Assembly: GCF_013364155.1 (NCBI RefSeq)
Contig: NZ_CP054916.1
Span: forward strand, 7,904,001-7,968,000
DNA length: 64,000 nt
Origin: Streptomyces sp. NA02950
GTDB lineage: Bacteria > Actinomycetota > Actinomycetes > Streptomycetales > Streptomycetaceae
Direction: 5' to 3'
In this document: positions 52,989 through 61,690 of the stretch, piece after piece
How positions within the stretch are numbered: the first letter of the stretch is position 1
Layout of the letters: each line of letters begins with the position of its first letter
The notes under the pieces: generated by a model
What the model was told of the DNA's origin: nothing
Database searches by the model: none
The model's input: only the letters and a program-made list of their open reading frames with translations
Made by a program: the position numbers and the translations under genes

Positions 52989-54308
52989 TCACGACAGGGG
53001 CTTCGCCAGGACCGCCTTGCGGTGGCTGAAGGTCTCGATGGAATAGCGGCCGTGGTAGCTGCCCATGCCGCTTTCGCCGACGCCGCCGAACGGCAGGTCG
53101 GAGACGGTGAGGTGGGCCAGCGGAAGGCCGAGGCCGAGGCCGCCCGAGGAGGTTTCGGCCGCCAGCCGGTCCCGGGTGGTGTCCGACTCGGTGAACGCGT
53201 ACAGGCTCAGCGGCTTGTCACGGTCGTTGATGAAGTCGATGGCTTCGTCGAGACCGGTCACCTCGACGATCGGCAGGATCGGGCCGAAGATCTCCTCCTG
53301 CATGACCGGTGCGTCCGGGGACACGTCGGCCAGGACGGTCGGCGCGATGAACTTCGTCGCCCGGTCGTGTGCGCCTCCGGTGACCTGACGGCCGGAATCG
53401 AGCAGGGCGGTCAGCCGGTCGAAGTGGCGTTCGTTGACGATGCGGCCGTATTCCGGGGACGTGGCGGGGTCCGGGCCGTACGACGCCTCGATGGCCTTGG
53501 TCAGGGCGGCTTCCAGAGCGCGGGCGGTTTCGGGGTCGGTCAGGACGTAGTCGGGGGCGACGCAGGTCTGTCCGGCGTTGAGGAACTTCCCGGCCGTCAG
53601 CCGAGCGGCAACCGTCTCCAGGTCCGTGCCCCGGTCCACGAAGGCAGGCGACTTCCCGCCCAGTTCGAGGGTGACGGGGGTGAGATGCCGGGCGGCGGCG
53701 GTCATCACGATGCGGCCCACCGTGCCGTTGCCGGTGTAGAGGATGTGGTCGAAGCGCTGTTCAAGGAGAGCGGTGGTCTCCGGGACACCGCCTTCGACGA
53801 CGGCGACCGCGTCGGTGTCGAGGTACCGCGGCAGGAGGCGGGCCAAGGCCGTGGAGGTGGCCGGCGCCAGTTCGCTGGGCTTGGCGACCACGGCATTGCC
53901 GGCCGCCAGGGCCCCGACCATGGGGGCGAGCAGCAGCTGTGCGGGGTAGTTCCAGGGGGCGATGATCAGGACGACGCCCAGCGGGTCGTACTGTGTCCAG
54001 GCGCTCGCCTCTCCCAGGTGTGCCGGGACCGGTGCCGGTTCCGGCCGGAGCCAGCCGTCGAGGTGGTCGAGGGTGTGGTCGATCTCCCGGATGACGAAGT
54101 CGATCTCGCTGCGGTACGCCTCGTAGCTGCTCTTCCCCAGGTCGGCGCGGAGGGCAGCGGCTATGTCCTCGCCGTGTTCGGTGAGCAGGGTGCGCATCCG
54201 GTGCAGTTGTCCGGTACGCCAGGTCAGAGGCTTGGTGGTGCCGGCGCGGAAGGTGGCGCGCAGCCGCGCGAGGAGTTCGGCGGGCTGTTCGGAGGCGGAG
54301 TCGTTCAT
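52989..54308 (-). CDS. Aldehyde dehydrogenase (class 3-like)
   Basis: A 439-residue, short-form aldehyde dehydrogenase like class 3/fatty aldehyde enzymes. PWNYPAQLLLAPMVGALAAG, TLELGGKSPAFVD (Glu), FLNAGQTCVAPDYVL (catalytic Cys), and EEIFGPILPI are present. The end LPFGGVGESGMGSYHGRYS is also typical. It oxidises aldehydes with NAD(P). The 192-bp gap after Ku has small G+C hairpins but no clear terminator. It stands alone. The gap 54309-54484 up to the DJ-1 gene stop has no gene. Confidence 0.92.
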   Translation of the reverse strand: MNDSASEQPAELLARLRATFRAGTTKPLTWRTGQLHRMRTLLTEHGEDIAAALRADLGKSSYEAYRSEIDFVIREIDHTLDHLDGWLRPEPAPVPAHLGEASAWTQYDPLGVVLIIAPWNYPAQLLLAPMVGALAAGNAVVAKPSELAPATSTALARLLPRYLDTDAVAVVEGGVPETTALLEQRFDHILYTGNGTVGRIVMTAAARHLTPVTLELGGKSPAFVDRGTDLETVAARLTAGKFLNAGQTCVAPDYVLTDPETARALEAALTKAIEASYGPDPATSPEYGRIVNERHFDRLTALLDSGRQVTGGAHDRATKFIAPTVLADVSPDAPVMQEEIFGPILPIVEVTGLDEAIDFINDRDKPLSLYAFTESDTTRDRLAAETSSGGLGLGLPLAHLTVSDLPFGGVGESGMGSYHGRYSIETFSHRKAVLAKPLS

Positions 54309-54484
54309 GGTCCCCTCACAGGTGGGTGTGATGTGCGGACGGGATGGGCGCTGTCACCGGCGTGCGGGTCGTCGGCGTCACGACGTCGGTGTACAAGGCG
54401 TCGGCGCGCGGGGCGCCGGATGCGGGCGGGCGCTGGTTGCCTGCCACGGAGCCGATCCCCCAGCGCCGGCGCCCGCGACAGGGG

Positions 54485-55189
54485 TCAGCGGCGGTTCAGG
54501 ACGTCGATGAGATTCCGGGCGAGCCGCGCCGAGGAGGCGGGGTTCTGGCCGGTGTGCAGATTGCGGTCCGCCACGACGTGCTCGCTGAACGGGGCGGCGG
54601 CGTGGAAGTCGGCGCCCCGTTCCACCAGACGGTCCTGAAGCAGCCACGGGGCCTTGTCGGCGAAGCCGGCAGCGGTCTCCTCGTCATTGGTGAAGCCGGT
54701 GATGCGGTAACCGGCGAACGGCCAGCTGCCGTCCTCGCGCCGGGCGGCGAGCAGGGCGGCGGGGGCGTGGCACAGCACGCCGAGCGGCTTGCCGGAGTCC
54801 AGCGCGGCGGTGAGGAGGCGGCCGGAGGCGGCGTGGACGGCGAGGTCCTCCATGGGGCCGTGGCCTCCGGGGTAGAGGACGGCGTCGTACGCGTCGAGGT
54901 CGACCTCTTCGAGCGTGACGGGCTTCTCCAGGTCGGCGCGGATGGATTCGAGGTACGCGGCGATCGCGTCGGCCTGGTCACTGCCGCCGGTGGCTTCGGG
55001 AGCGAGGCTGGCGGCGTCGACGGTCGGGGTCACGCCACCGGGTGTGGCGATGGTGACGTCGAAACCGGCCTCACGGAACAGCCGGTGCGGTGTGGCGAGT
55101 TCCTCCGCCCAGAAGCCGGTGGCGTGCCGGGTGCCGTCGGCGAGCGTCCAGTGGTCGGCGGCGGTGACGACGAACAGAACTGCGGTCAC
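54485..55189 (-). CDS. DJ-1/PfpI-family protein (chaperone/glyoxalase III-like)
   Basis: 234 residues. The nucleophile elbow GVLCHAPAALLAA carries the conserved Cys, YDAVLYPGGHGPMEDL the acidic partner region, and DGTRHATGFWAEELATPH the N-terminal entry. This is the Hsp31/YhbO-like branch, associated with detoxifying glyoxals or deglycation. GTG 55189 has AAGGAG upstream; upstream in-frame codons lie in the regulatory region. It is divergent from marR, which likely represses it, with several palindromes in between. Confidence 0.9.
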   Translation of the reverse strand: MTAVLFVVTAADHWTLADGTRHATGFWAEELATPHRLFREAGFDVTIATPGGVTPTVDAASLAPEATGGSDQADAIAAYLESIRADLEKPVTLEEVDLDAYDAVLYPGGHGPMEDLAVHAASGRLLTAALDSGKPLGVLCHAPAALLAARREDGSWPFAGYRITGFTNDEETAAGFADKAPWLLQDRLVERGADFHAAAPFSEHVVADRNLHTGQNPASSARLARNLIDVLNRR

Positions 55190-55257
55190 GGCTGTCTCCT
55201 TCACAAGGGTGCGTGTGCATGCCGAGGTCCGGTGAGGGACCTGCTTGATGAGTAGAT

Positions 55258-55274
55258 GCTTCATACACTGAAGC
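55258..55274. promoter_or_regulatory. Palindrome GCTTCA-TACAC-TGAAGC near the DJ-1 promoter
   Basis: A perfect 6-bp inverted repeat with 5-bp centre, 69 bp upstream of the DJ-1 GTG. It is a candidate MarR or other repressor site for the minus-strand promoter. Confidence 0.45.
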
Positions 55275-55293
55275 AATGGCCTGACGGTAGAAC

Positions 55294-55320
55294 TCAATGG
55301 TTGAGAAAGTCAAACTTTGA
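55294..55320. promoter_or_regulatory. Two TCAA-N3-TTGA sites before marR
   Basis: TCAATGGTTGA (55294-55304) and TCAAACTTTGA (55310-55320) are similar 11-bp palindromes spaced 16 bp centre to centre, just upstream of the marR -10 (TACACT, 55328-55333). They fit MarR autoregulation and control of the divergent DJ-1 gene. Confidence 0.55.
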
Positions 55321-55339
55321 GCTCCTCTACACTTGTCGT

Positions 55340-55804
55340 ATGGCCCGTACCCCTGCTCCACCCGCCGACCACTCCGCCGCACCGGACGACGGCCCTGCCC
55401 ACGACGAGCTCATGGACCGCCTGGCACGCGCCGCTGCCGGTTACTACCGGGATCTGACGGCGGCGGCCGCGGTGCACGGGCTCACCATGACGCAGGCCAA
55501 GATGCTGATCCTGCTGCGGCAACCGCTGCCCATGCGTGCCCTCGCGGGACGGCTCGGCTGCGACGCCTCCAACATCACCGGGCTGGTCGACCGGCTGGAG
55601 GCGCGTGGACTGGTCTCCAGACACCTCGACGCGTCCGACCGGCGGATCAAGAGGGTGGTCGCCACCGAAGAGGGGAGGGAGGCGGTCCGCCGCGTCCGCG
55701 CCGATATGCGGGGGACCGCGGAAGCCTTCGCCCGTCTCGACGAGGAGGGCCGCCGCAGCCTCTATGAGCTGCTGGGGCGCCTGCACCCCGAGGAGCCGGC
55801 CTGA
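55340..55804 (+). CDS. MarR-family transcriptional regulator
   Basis: 154 residues. Winged helix: LTMTQAKMLILLRQPLPMRA, LAGRLGCDASNITGLVDRLE, ARGLVSRHLDASDRRIKRVV, the standard MarR DNA-binding domain with the DxRxxxV wing. ATG 55340 lies 7 bases after TACACT without a Shine-Dalgarno sequence, suggesting a leaderless mRNA. It probably controls the divergent DJ-1 gene in response to electrophilic or oxidative stress (inference). Confidence 0.92.
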   Translation: MARTPAPPADHSAAPDDGPAHDELMDRLARAAAGYYRDLTAAAAVHGLTMTQAKMLILLRQPLPMRALAGRLGCDASNITGLVDRLEARGLVSRHLDASDRRIKRVVATEEGREAVRRVRADMRGTAEAFARLDEEGRRSLYELLGRLHPEEPA

Positions 55805-55894
55805 TCATGGCCGGGCCGGGCGACGCCGCGGGCCGTGGTACACGCCGCGGGCCGTGGTACCCGGAATGTCCGGAGGCGGCCCGGGCTCAGGCGG

Positions 55895-56548
55895 TCAGGA
55901 CGTGCCGGAATCCTGCGCGGGTGCGCCAACGCGGGGGTGCAGTGCCGTGAGGCCGTCCAGGAACATCTCGAGGGCGAGGTCGAAGCTGTCGGGGTCGATG
56001 CTGTCGGCGTGCTCGCGCAGCCGGTGGGCCCCGGCCAGGTGTGGGTAGCGGCCGACGTAGACCTCGATGTCGTCGTCGAACCCTCCGGCGAAGGAGCTCA
56101 GCGCGGCACCGACCACCAGGTACTTGGTGGAAGCTCCGATCATGGTCGCGTACCGGGGCGGCCAGCCTCCGGCCACCAGACCGCCGTGGACGGTGTTGGC
56201 GCGCTGCAAGGACACGTCCCGGCGGGCCGGTCCATAGGCCAGGAAAGGAATGATGTTGGGGTGAGCGGCCAGCGCGGCACGATACGACCGTGCCCACGAC
56301 GCCACTCCATGACGCCAGTCGCCGGTCTCGAAGCCCGAGACATCCACGCTCGCCATGATGATGTCCGCGACCTCGTGAAGGACGTCGTCCTTGGTCTTCA
56401 CATGCTCGTAGAGCGAGGAGACCTGGACCCCGAGGCTCCGGGCGAGCTTGCGCATCGACAGCTCGGCGAGCCCTTCCTCGTCCACGATGGCCAGCGCCGC
56501 GGTGCAGATGCGTCCCCGGCTGAGGATCGGTCTGGTCGGCCGCCCCAC
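55895..56548 (-). CDS. TetR-family regulator, probably of the MFS/ligase locus
   Basis: 217 residues. HTH: GRICTAALAIVDEEGLAELS, MRKLARSLGVQVSSLYEHVK; the C-terminal domain is TetR_C-like, with LQRANTVHGGLVAGGWPP. GTG 56548 is preceded by GGGGGTG. It is cotranscribed with or just downstream of the MFS/ligase operon (153 bp gap). The two 17-bp palindromes at 59843-59892 may be its sites, though those also flank the GCDH gene and other regulators cannot be excluded. Confidence 0.9.
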   Translation of the reverse strand: MGRPTRPILSRGRICTAALAIVDEEGLAELSMRKLARSLGVQVSSLYEHVKTKDDVLHEVADIIMASVDVSGFETGDWRHGVASWARSYRAALAAHPNIIPFLAYGPARRDVSLQRANTVHGGLVAGGWPPRYATMIGASTKYLVVGAALSSFAGGFDDDIEVYVGRYPHLAGAHRLREHADSIDPDSFDLALEMFLDGLTALHPRVGAPAQDSGTS

Positions 56549-56701
56549 CGATGCACCCCCAGGTCATAGTGCGGTCGGTCACCCGCAGTGCCCAGCTCCT
56601 GAACTCACCCTACACGCGAGCCGTCGAGGGCCACCGCGCCGCCGAGCACCTGGTGGCACCCGGAGCACCGCGCGGTGGCCGTCCCGTCGGTGACCCGGCT
56701 G

Positions 56702-58060
56702 TCACCGGGTGGCGAGCGGCGGCCGCTCGGCCGGATCGCGGACCGGCCTGATCCGCCACAGCGACAGCAGGGCGACGGCCGCCATCACCGCCATGTACAG
56801 GGAGATCGACATCGACGTGTGCGTGGACTCCAGCAGCAGAACCATCAGGAACGGTGCCAGACCACCGCCGAGCACCGCGGCGATCTGGTAGCCGAGGGAG
56901 GCGCCGGAAAAGCGCACCTCCGCGCTGAACATCTCCGCGAACAGCGCCGCCTGCGGACCGTACGCCGCCGACAGGCAGATACCACCCCCGACCATGGCCA
57001 GGACGACGAGCGGGACCCGCTCGGTGTCCACGAGCCGGAACATCGGGAACGCCCAGATGCCCAAGGCCACGACCCCGGCGGCGTACACACGGCGACGGCC
57101 CACGTGGTCCGAGAGCCACGCGAAGAGCGGGAGTGCGACGAGCTGGGCTGAGTTGCCCAGCAACACGGCGGTGAGCACCGTGCCCTTGCTCATTCCCAGG
57201 TGTCTGCTGCCGTAGTCGAGCATGCCGGTGACCAGCAGGTAGAAGGAGGCATTGACGACGAGGAACGAGCCGGCCGCGAAAAGGATCTGCTTGGGCTGGG
57301 AGCGCAGCACCTCCAGCACGGGCGAGCGCCGCCGGGTTCTCTCGCCGTCGGACAAACGCTCCTCCGCGCGCTGGTACGCGGGAGTCTCCTCCAGCCGCTT
57401 GTGGACGAACATGGCCAGCGCGATCATCACCACGCTGAACACGAACGGCACCCGCCACCCCCACGCCTCGAAGTCGTCCTTGCCGACCGCGCTGGTCATG
57501 AGGAGGAAGGTCAGATTGCCGAGGATCAGGCCGACCGGCACACCGAGCTGTACGAAGCTGCCGTACAGCCCTCGTCGTCCGGGTGGTGCGTACTCGGTCG
57601 CGACGAGCATCGCACCGCCCCACTGCCCCCCGACCGCCAGACCCTGGGCGAAGCGGAGCAGCGCCAACATGATGGGTGCGGCCACCCCGATCGTGGAGAA
57701 GGTGGGCAGCAGACCGATCAGCATGGTGGCCACGCCCATGAGGACCAGTGTCGCCACCAGTACCGGCTTCCGGCCGAACTTGTCGCCGTAGTGACCGCAG
57801 ACGATGCCCCCGAGCGGGCGGGCGGCGAAGCCGATGGCGAAGGTCGCGAAGGCCGCGAGCACTCCGGCCACGGGGCTGACCGACGGGAAGAACTTCGTGC
57901 CGAACACGAGCGCGGCGGCCGTGCCGTAGATGAAGAAGTCGTACCACTCGATGGCGGAGGTGGCCATGGCGGTGAGTGCCGCACGGCGCACCTCGGAGCC
58001 GGAAACCGCTCCTGGGTCGCTGGGTTCCCGAAGGTCCGTCGTGGTGTTCTGGGCGGTCAT
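56702..58060 (-). CDS. MFS transporter, metabolite:H+ symporter (MHS) family
   Basis: A 452-residue, 12-helix transporter. SAIEWYDFFIYGTAAALVF is the MHS entry helix, GHYGDKFGRKPVLV the loop 2-3 motif, and GGQWGGAMLVATEYAPPGRR is also typical of the shikimate/alpha-ketoglutarate/proline-betaine group. It imports an organic acid with protons. ATG 58060 overlaps the stop of the ligase gene (ATGA), giving one operon: uptake plus CoA activation. The substrate is likely the acid used by the ligase. Confidence 0.92.
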   Translation of the reverse strand: MTAQNTTTDLREPSDPGAVSGSEVRRAALTAMATSAIEWYDFFIYGTAAALVFGTKFFPSVSPVAGVLAAFATFAIGFAARPLGGIVCGHYGDKFGRKPVLVATLVLMGVATMLIGLLPTFSTIGVAAPIMLALLRFAQGLAVGGQWGGAMLVATEYAPPGRRGLYGSFVQLGVPVGLILGNLTFLLMTSAVGKDDFEAWGWRVPFVFSVVMIALAMFVHKRLEETPAYQRAEERLSDGERTRRRSPVLEVLRSQPKQILFAAGSFLVVNASFYLLVTGMLDYGSRHLGMSKGTVLTAVLLGNSAQLVALPLFAWLSDHVGRRRVYAAGVVALGIWAFPMFRLVDTERVPLVVLAMVGGGICLSAAYGPQAALFAEMFSAEVRFSGASLGYQIAAVLGGGLAPFLMVLLLESTHTSMSISLYMAVMAAVALLSLWRIRPVRDPAERPPLATR

Positions 58061-59619
58061 GGCGTGACGGTCCTTTCGGTGGCGCGGGGGGTGGCCTGCT
58101 GGGTGAACCGCCGACGCAGTTCCCGCTTGAGTACCTTGTGGCTGGGCCCGAGCGGCAGGCTGTCGACGACCTCGACGCGCCGCGGGTACTTGTGGCGGCC
58201 CAGCCGGTCGCGGGTCCACGCGAGGAGGGCGTCGGGGTCGACGCGGTGGCCGGAGCGCGGCACGACAACGGCGCAGATCTCTTCGCCGCGTTCGCTGTCG
58301 GGGATGCCGATGACGGCTGCCTCCGCGATGTCGGGATGGCGCGCAAGGGCTTCTTCGACCTCGCGGGGGTAGACGTTGAAGCCGCCGCGGATGATGAGGT
58401 CCTTCTTGCGATCGACGATCGAGAGAAAGCCGTCGGCATCCTTGCGCCCGATGTCACCGGTACGGAACCAGCCGTCGACGAGGGCGGCGTCGGTGGCCTC
58501 CGGGTCACCGAGATAACCGGCCATGACGTTGTGACCGCGGATGACGACCTCGCCGGTCTCGCCGTGCGGCAGCAGTTCGATGCAGTCCTCGTTGCCGGCG
58601 TCGGCGATCTCCACGTCAACGCCCCACAGGGGATGGCCGACGGTGCCCGGCCGCCTTCCGTACCCGGGCTGGTTGACACTCGCGGTCGGAGAAGTCTCCG
58701 ACAGGCCGTAGCCCTCGTACACGGTGGTGGTGAAGGTCTGCTCGAAGCGCTCGAGCACGGTGACCGGAAGGGACGCGCCGCCGGAGACGCACATGCCCAG
58801 CCGCGGAAGCTCCGGCCGGCCCTCCGCGCTGTCGAGGAGCCGGATGAACATCGTCGGTACGCCGTAGAACGCGGTGACCCCCTCCTCCCGCATGAGGGTG
58901 ATGGCGCCGTCCGGGTCGAATCGCGGCTGCAGTACGAGCGTCGCCGCCGCGCGGAAGGTGGCGTTCATGGCCACGGTCTGGCCGAAGGTGTGAAACAGCG
59001 GGAGGCAGCCGAGCGCGACGTCGTCAGGGCGCAGACGGTTGACGTCGAACGCATTCACCGTCGCGTTCATGACCAAGTTGAAATGAGTGAGTATGGCACC
59101 TTTTGGGCGTCCCGTGGTGCCGGAGGTGTAGAAGATGACGGCTGGGTCGTCGGTGTCCCGGGTGGTGTACGTACGCAGCGGGTCTACTGACGGTGCGAGT
59201 GCGTTCAGCGACCCGCTGTGATGGCCGTCCCCGAGAGGCAGGAAGGAGATCCCGGCTTGCTGAGCCGCCGTCCGGCCGAGATCGAGATGGCTCACCTCGG
59301 CGATGAGCGTTCGGGCGCAGGAGTGCTCGAGGATATGCGCGGCTTCGTCGGCGGTGAGCAGCGTCGGCACCGGCACGACGACACCGCCGACGGCGAGGAT
59401 GGCGTAGTAGGCGCGAACGAAGTCCGCGGTATTGGGGCACAGCAGGGCCACACGGTCATCGGGGCGCACGCCCTGCTCCCGCAGCGCCGCGGCGTAGCTC
59501 AGGGCGTCGGTCCACAACTCGCCGTAGGTCAGGCGGACTCCGCCTTCGACCAGTGCCAGGCTGCCGGGGGAGCGACGGGCGGGGTCGGCGAGGGTGGCCG
59601 CGAGCGACAAGGCTGTCAT
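58057..59619 (-). CDS. Acyl-CoA ligase (AMP-forming)
   Basis: 520 residues. FYTSGTTGRPKGAILTH, LPLFHTFGQTVAMN, YEGYGLSETSPTASVN, GWFRTGDIGRKDADGF and RKKDLIIRGGFNVYPREVEE are standard. The catalytic Lys segment reads GPSHKVLKREL, with His in place of the usual Gly, which may slow or alter adenylation. ATG 59619 has CAGGAG upstream. It is the first gene of the ligase-MFS operon, and the divergent gene encodes a glutaryl-CoA dehydrogenase-like enzyme, hinting at a dicarboxylic acid as substrate (inference). Confidence 0.92.
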   Translation of the reverse strand: MTALSLAATLADPARRSPGSLALVEGGVRLTYGELWTDALSYAAALREQGVRPDDRVALLCPNTADFVRAYYAILAVGGVVVPVPTLLTADEAAHILEHSCARTLIAEVSHLDLGRTAAQQAGISFLPLGDGHHSGSLNALAPSVDPLRTYTTRDTDDPAVIFYTSGTTGRPKGAILTHFNLVMNATVNAFDVNRLRPDDVALGCLPLFHTFGQTVAMNATFRAAATLVLQPRFDPDGAITLMREEGVTAFYGVPTMFIRLLDSAEGRPELPRLGMCVSGGASLPVTVLERFEQTFTTTVYEGYGLSETSPTASVNQPGYGRRPGTVGHPLWGVDVEIADAGNEDCIELLPHGETGEVVIRGHNVMAGYLGDPEATDAALVDGWFRTGDIGRKDADGFLSIVDRKKDLIIRGGFNVYPREVEEALARHPDIAEAAVIGIPDSERGEEICAVVVPRSGHRVDPDALLAWTRDRLGRHKYPRRVEVVDSLPLGPSHKVLKRELRRRFTQQATPRATERTVTP

Positions 59620-59842
59620 AGGTCTCCTGCCATTGCACAACACCGCTGACATGCGTCAGCGAAGGACTGGCGGACATGGATCCGGGGGCGGCGGCCTGAT
59701 GAGGGTCGGTGCCGCTGGATGCGTGTTCGGGGGGTCGACTGCGTCGGATGGGGTGCGACTGATGAACACGAGGGGATGGGCCCGGTGGCGGCACGGCGGC
59801 GATCGTGGAACCGCTCTGTGGCGCCGGGCAGCACTCGGGGTG

Positions 59843-59892
59843 ACCGATCAGTGTTCGGTTGTTGCGGCAGATTAAACCGAACGTCGATCGGT
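59843..59892. promoter_or_regulatory. Two 17-bp ACCGA-N7-TCGGT palindromes, 33 bp apart
   Basis: Copies at 59843-59859 and 59876-59892 share ACCGA...TCGGT and are also near-inverse to each other (16 of 18 bases), so the whole block is a large inverted repeat. Thirty-three bp is close to three helical turns. They lie in the 580-bp divergent region between the ligase (59619) and the GCDH-like gene (60200); the rest of that region shows no gene. Confidence 0.65.
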
Positions 59893-60199
59893 TACAAGGG
59901 GGGTCCGTCCGCGGAACATCTCACTCGGGGCACCCCCTTCACAGTCGGCCGCGACGAGGGTTAGAGTCCGAAAAAACTTGCGGCGCTAGTTTAACTCGGG
60001 AGTCCCGCCCGACCTCGGGGCCACGCCCCTGCCGGGTGGGCCAACTGCCGTGCGGCGCCCGCTGGATGCCCCCGCGAGATGCCCCCGCACACGGCGTAGG
60101 CCACCTCCGGGAACCGCTCGTCGCAGCCGCCCTCCGGTGCCGCCGGCATCGCTCGGGACACCGCCTCGACCGCCCCCACGTCACACGTAAGGAAGCCCC

Positions 60200-61393
60200 G
60201 TGAGCAACAGCCGCACTCGCACGCCCTTCGACCCGATCGATCCGCTGGGCCTGGACTCCCAGCTCTCCGAGGACGAACTGGCCGTCCGCGACACCGTCCG
60301 CGCGTTCTGCGCGGAACATGTGACCCCCTACGTCGGCGACTGGTTCGAGGCCGGTGACCTGCCGACCGCGCGTGAACTCGCCAAGGAGTTCGGCAAGCTC
60401 GGCGTGCTCGGTATGCACCTCGAGGGCTACGGCTGCGGTGGCGCGAGCGCGGTGCACTACGGTCTCGCCTCACTGGAACTGGAAGCCGCCGACTCGGGCA
60501 TCCGCTCGATGGTCTCCGTGCAGGGCTCGCTGGCCATGTACGCGATCTGGGCGTACGGCTCCGAGGAGCACAAGCAGGAGTGGCTGCCGCGCATGGCCGC
60601 CGGCGAGGCCATCGGATGCTTCGGCCTGACCGAACCCGACTCCGGATCCGACCCGGGCTCGATGACGACCGGGGCCCGGCGCGACGGCACCGACTGGGTC
60701 CTGAACGGCCGCAAGATGTGGATCACCAATGGCAGCATCGCCGACGTCGCCGTGGTCTGGGCCTCCACCGAGGAGGGGGTCCGTGGTTTTGTCGTTCCGA
60801 CCGGCACACCCGGATTCAGCGCCCACAAGATCAAGCACAAACTGTCCCTGCGGGCGTCGGTGACCAGCGAACTGGTCCTGGACGACGTCCGGCTGCCCGG
60901 CAGCGCGATGCTGCCCCACGCGAAGGGGCTCTCCGGCCCGCTCGGCTGCCTGACTGAGGCGCGGTACGGCATCATCTGGGGCACCATGGGCTCCTCCCGG
61001 TCCGCCTGGCAGGCCGCGCTCGAATACGCGGGGCAGCGCACGCAGTTCGGCAAGCCGATCGCGGGCTTCCAGCTCACCCAGGCCAAGCTCGTCGACATGG
61101 CGGTGGAGCTGAACAAGGGTCTGCTGCTGGCCCTGCACCTCGGTCGGCAGAAGGACAGGGTCGGCCTGCGCCCCGAGCAGGTCAGCTTCGGCAAGCTCAA
61201 CAACACACGCGAGGCGCTCAAGATCTGCCGGACCGCGCGCTCCATCCTCGGCGGCAACGGCATCTCGCTGGAGTACCCGGTCATCCGGCACATGGTGAAC
61301 CTCGAGACGGTGCTGACCTACGAGGGCACGGCCGAAATCCACCAGCTGGTGCTGGGCCAGGCGTTCACCGGGCACAACGCGTTCCGCGGATAG
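60200..61393 (+). CDS. Acyl-CoA dehydrogenase, glutaryl-CoA dehydrogenase-like
   Basis: 397 residues. Motifs: IGCFGLTEPDSGSDPGSMTT, VLNGRKMWITNGSIADVAVV, QRTQFGKPIAGFQLTQAKLV, and the C-terminal LETVLTYEGTAEIHQLVLGQ with the catalytic Glu. PVIRHMVNLETVLTYEGT is characteristic of the GCDH branch, which oxidises and decarboxylates glutaryl-CoA to crotonyl-CoA. The Arg that holds the substrate carboxylate was not pinpointed, so plain desaturation of another acyl-CoA is possible. GTG 60200 has AAGGAAG upstream. It is divergent from the ligase/MFS operon and shares its control region. Confidence 0.92.
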   Translation: MSNSRTRTPFDPIDPLGLDSQLSEDELAVRDTVRAFCAEHVTPYVGDWFEAGDLPTARELAKEFGKLGVLGMHLEGYGCGGASAVHYGLASLELEAADSGIRSMVSVQGSLAMYAIWAYGSEEHKQEWLPRMAAGEAIGCFGLTEPDSGSDPGSMTTGARRDGTDWVLNGRKMWITNGSIADVAVVWASTEEGVRGFVVPTGTPGFSAHKIKHKLSLRASVTSELVLDDVRLPGSAMLPHAKGLSGPLGCLTEARYGIIWGTMGSSRSAWQAALEYAGQRTQFGKPIAGFQLTQAKLVDMAVELNKGLLLALHLGRQKDRVGLRPEQVSFGKLNNTREALKICRTARSILGGNGISLEYPVIRHMVNLETVLTYEGTAEIHQLVLGQAFTGHNAFRG

Positions 61394-61412
61394 CCACTTG
61401 GCCGCGCCCCTC

Positions 61413-61602
61413 AGGGCTGTCCCGTCATCCCCAGCGGGCTCCCGACGCCGGCTACGGCCGCCCCCAGGCTTCGCCCGGGAGGTGTGCCCCCTGCCGCGTT
61501 GTCGGGATCGCCCGAGTATGCCCGTACGAGGACGACCCTCCGCCTTGCGATTGACCGCATCCGGCGCCGCTCGCTGATCCACTGGGATGACGGGACAGCC
61601 CT
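61413..61602. mobile_element. MITE-like element, ~190 bp, with 21-22-bp terminal inverted repeats
   Basis: AGGGCTGTCCCGTCATCCCC at 61413 is mirrored by GGGATGACGGGACAGCCCT ending at 61602; the repeats differ by a single G. GGGCTGTCCCGT ends are typical of IS5-type elements of streptomycetes. The interior (61435-61580) encodes nothing recognisable as transposase, so it is a non-autonomous derivative. It fills the gap between the convergent GCDH-like gene and ABC permease. No clear target duplication was seen. Confidence 0.65.
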
Positions 61603-61690
61603 TAGAGCGTCCGTGGCGGGGCTTCAGCTGCGGGACTCGATCATCGTGATCCGCAGCCTCCACCCCGCCACATGAGCCGGCTCGCCTCTC

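Noticed and set aside
52989..54308. Aldehyde dehydrogenase considered catalytically dead because of its altered C-terminal segment
   Set aside because: The Cys, Glu and Asn motifs are intact, and the GLGLGLPLAHLTVSD variant appears to be an acceptable subfamily difference.
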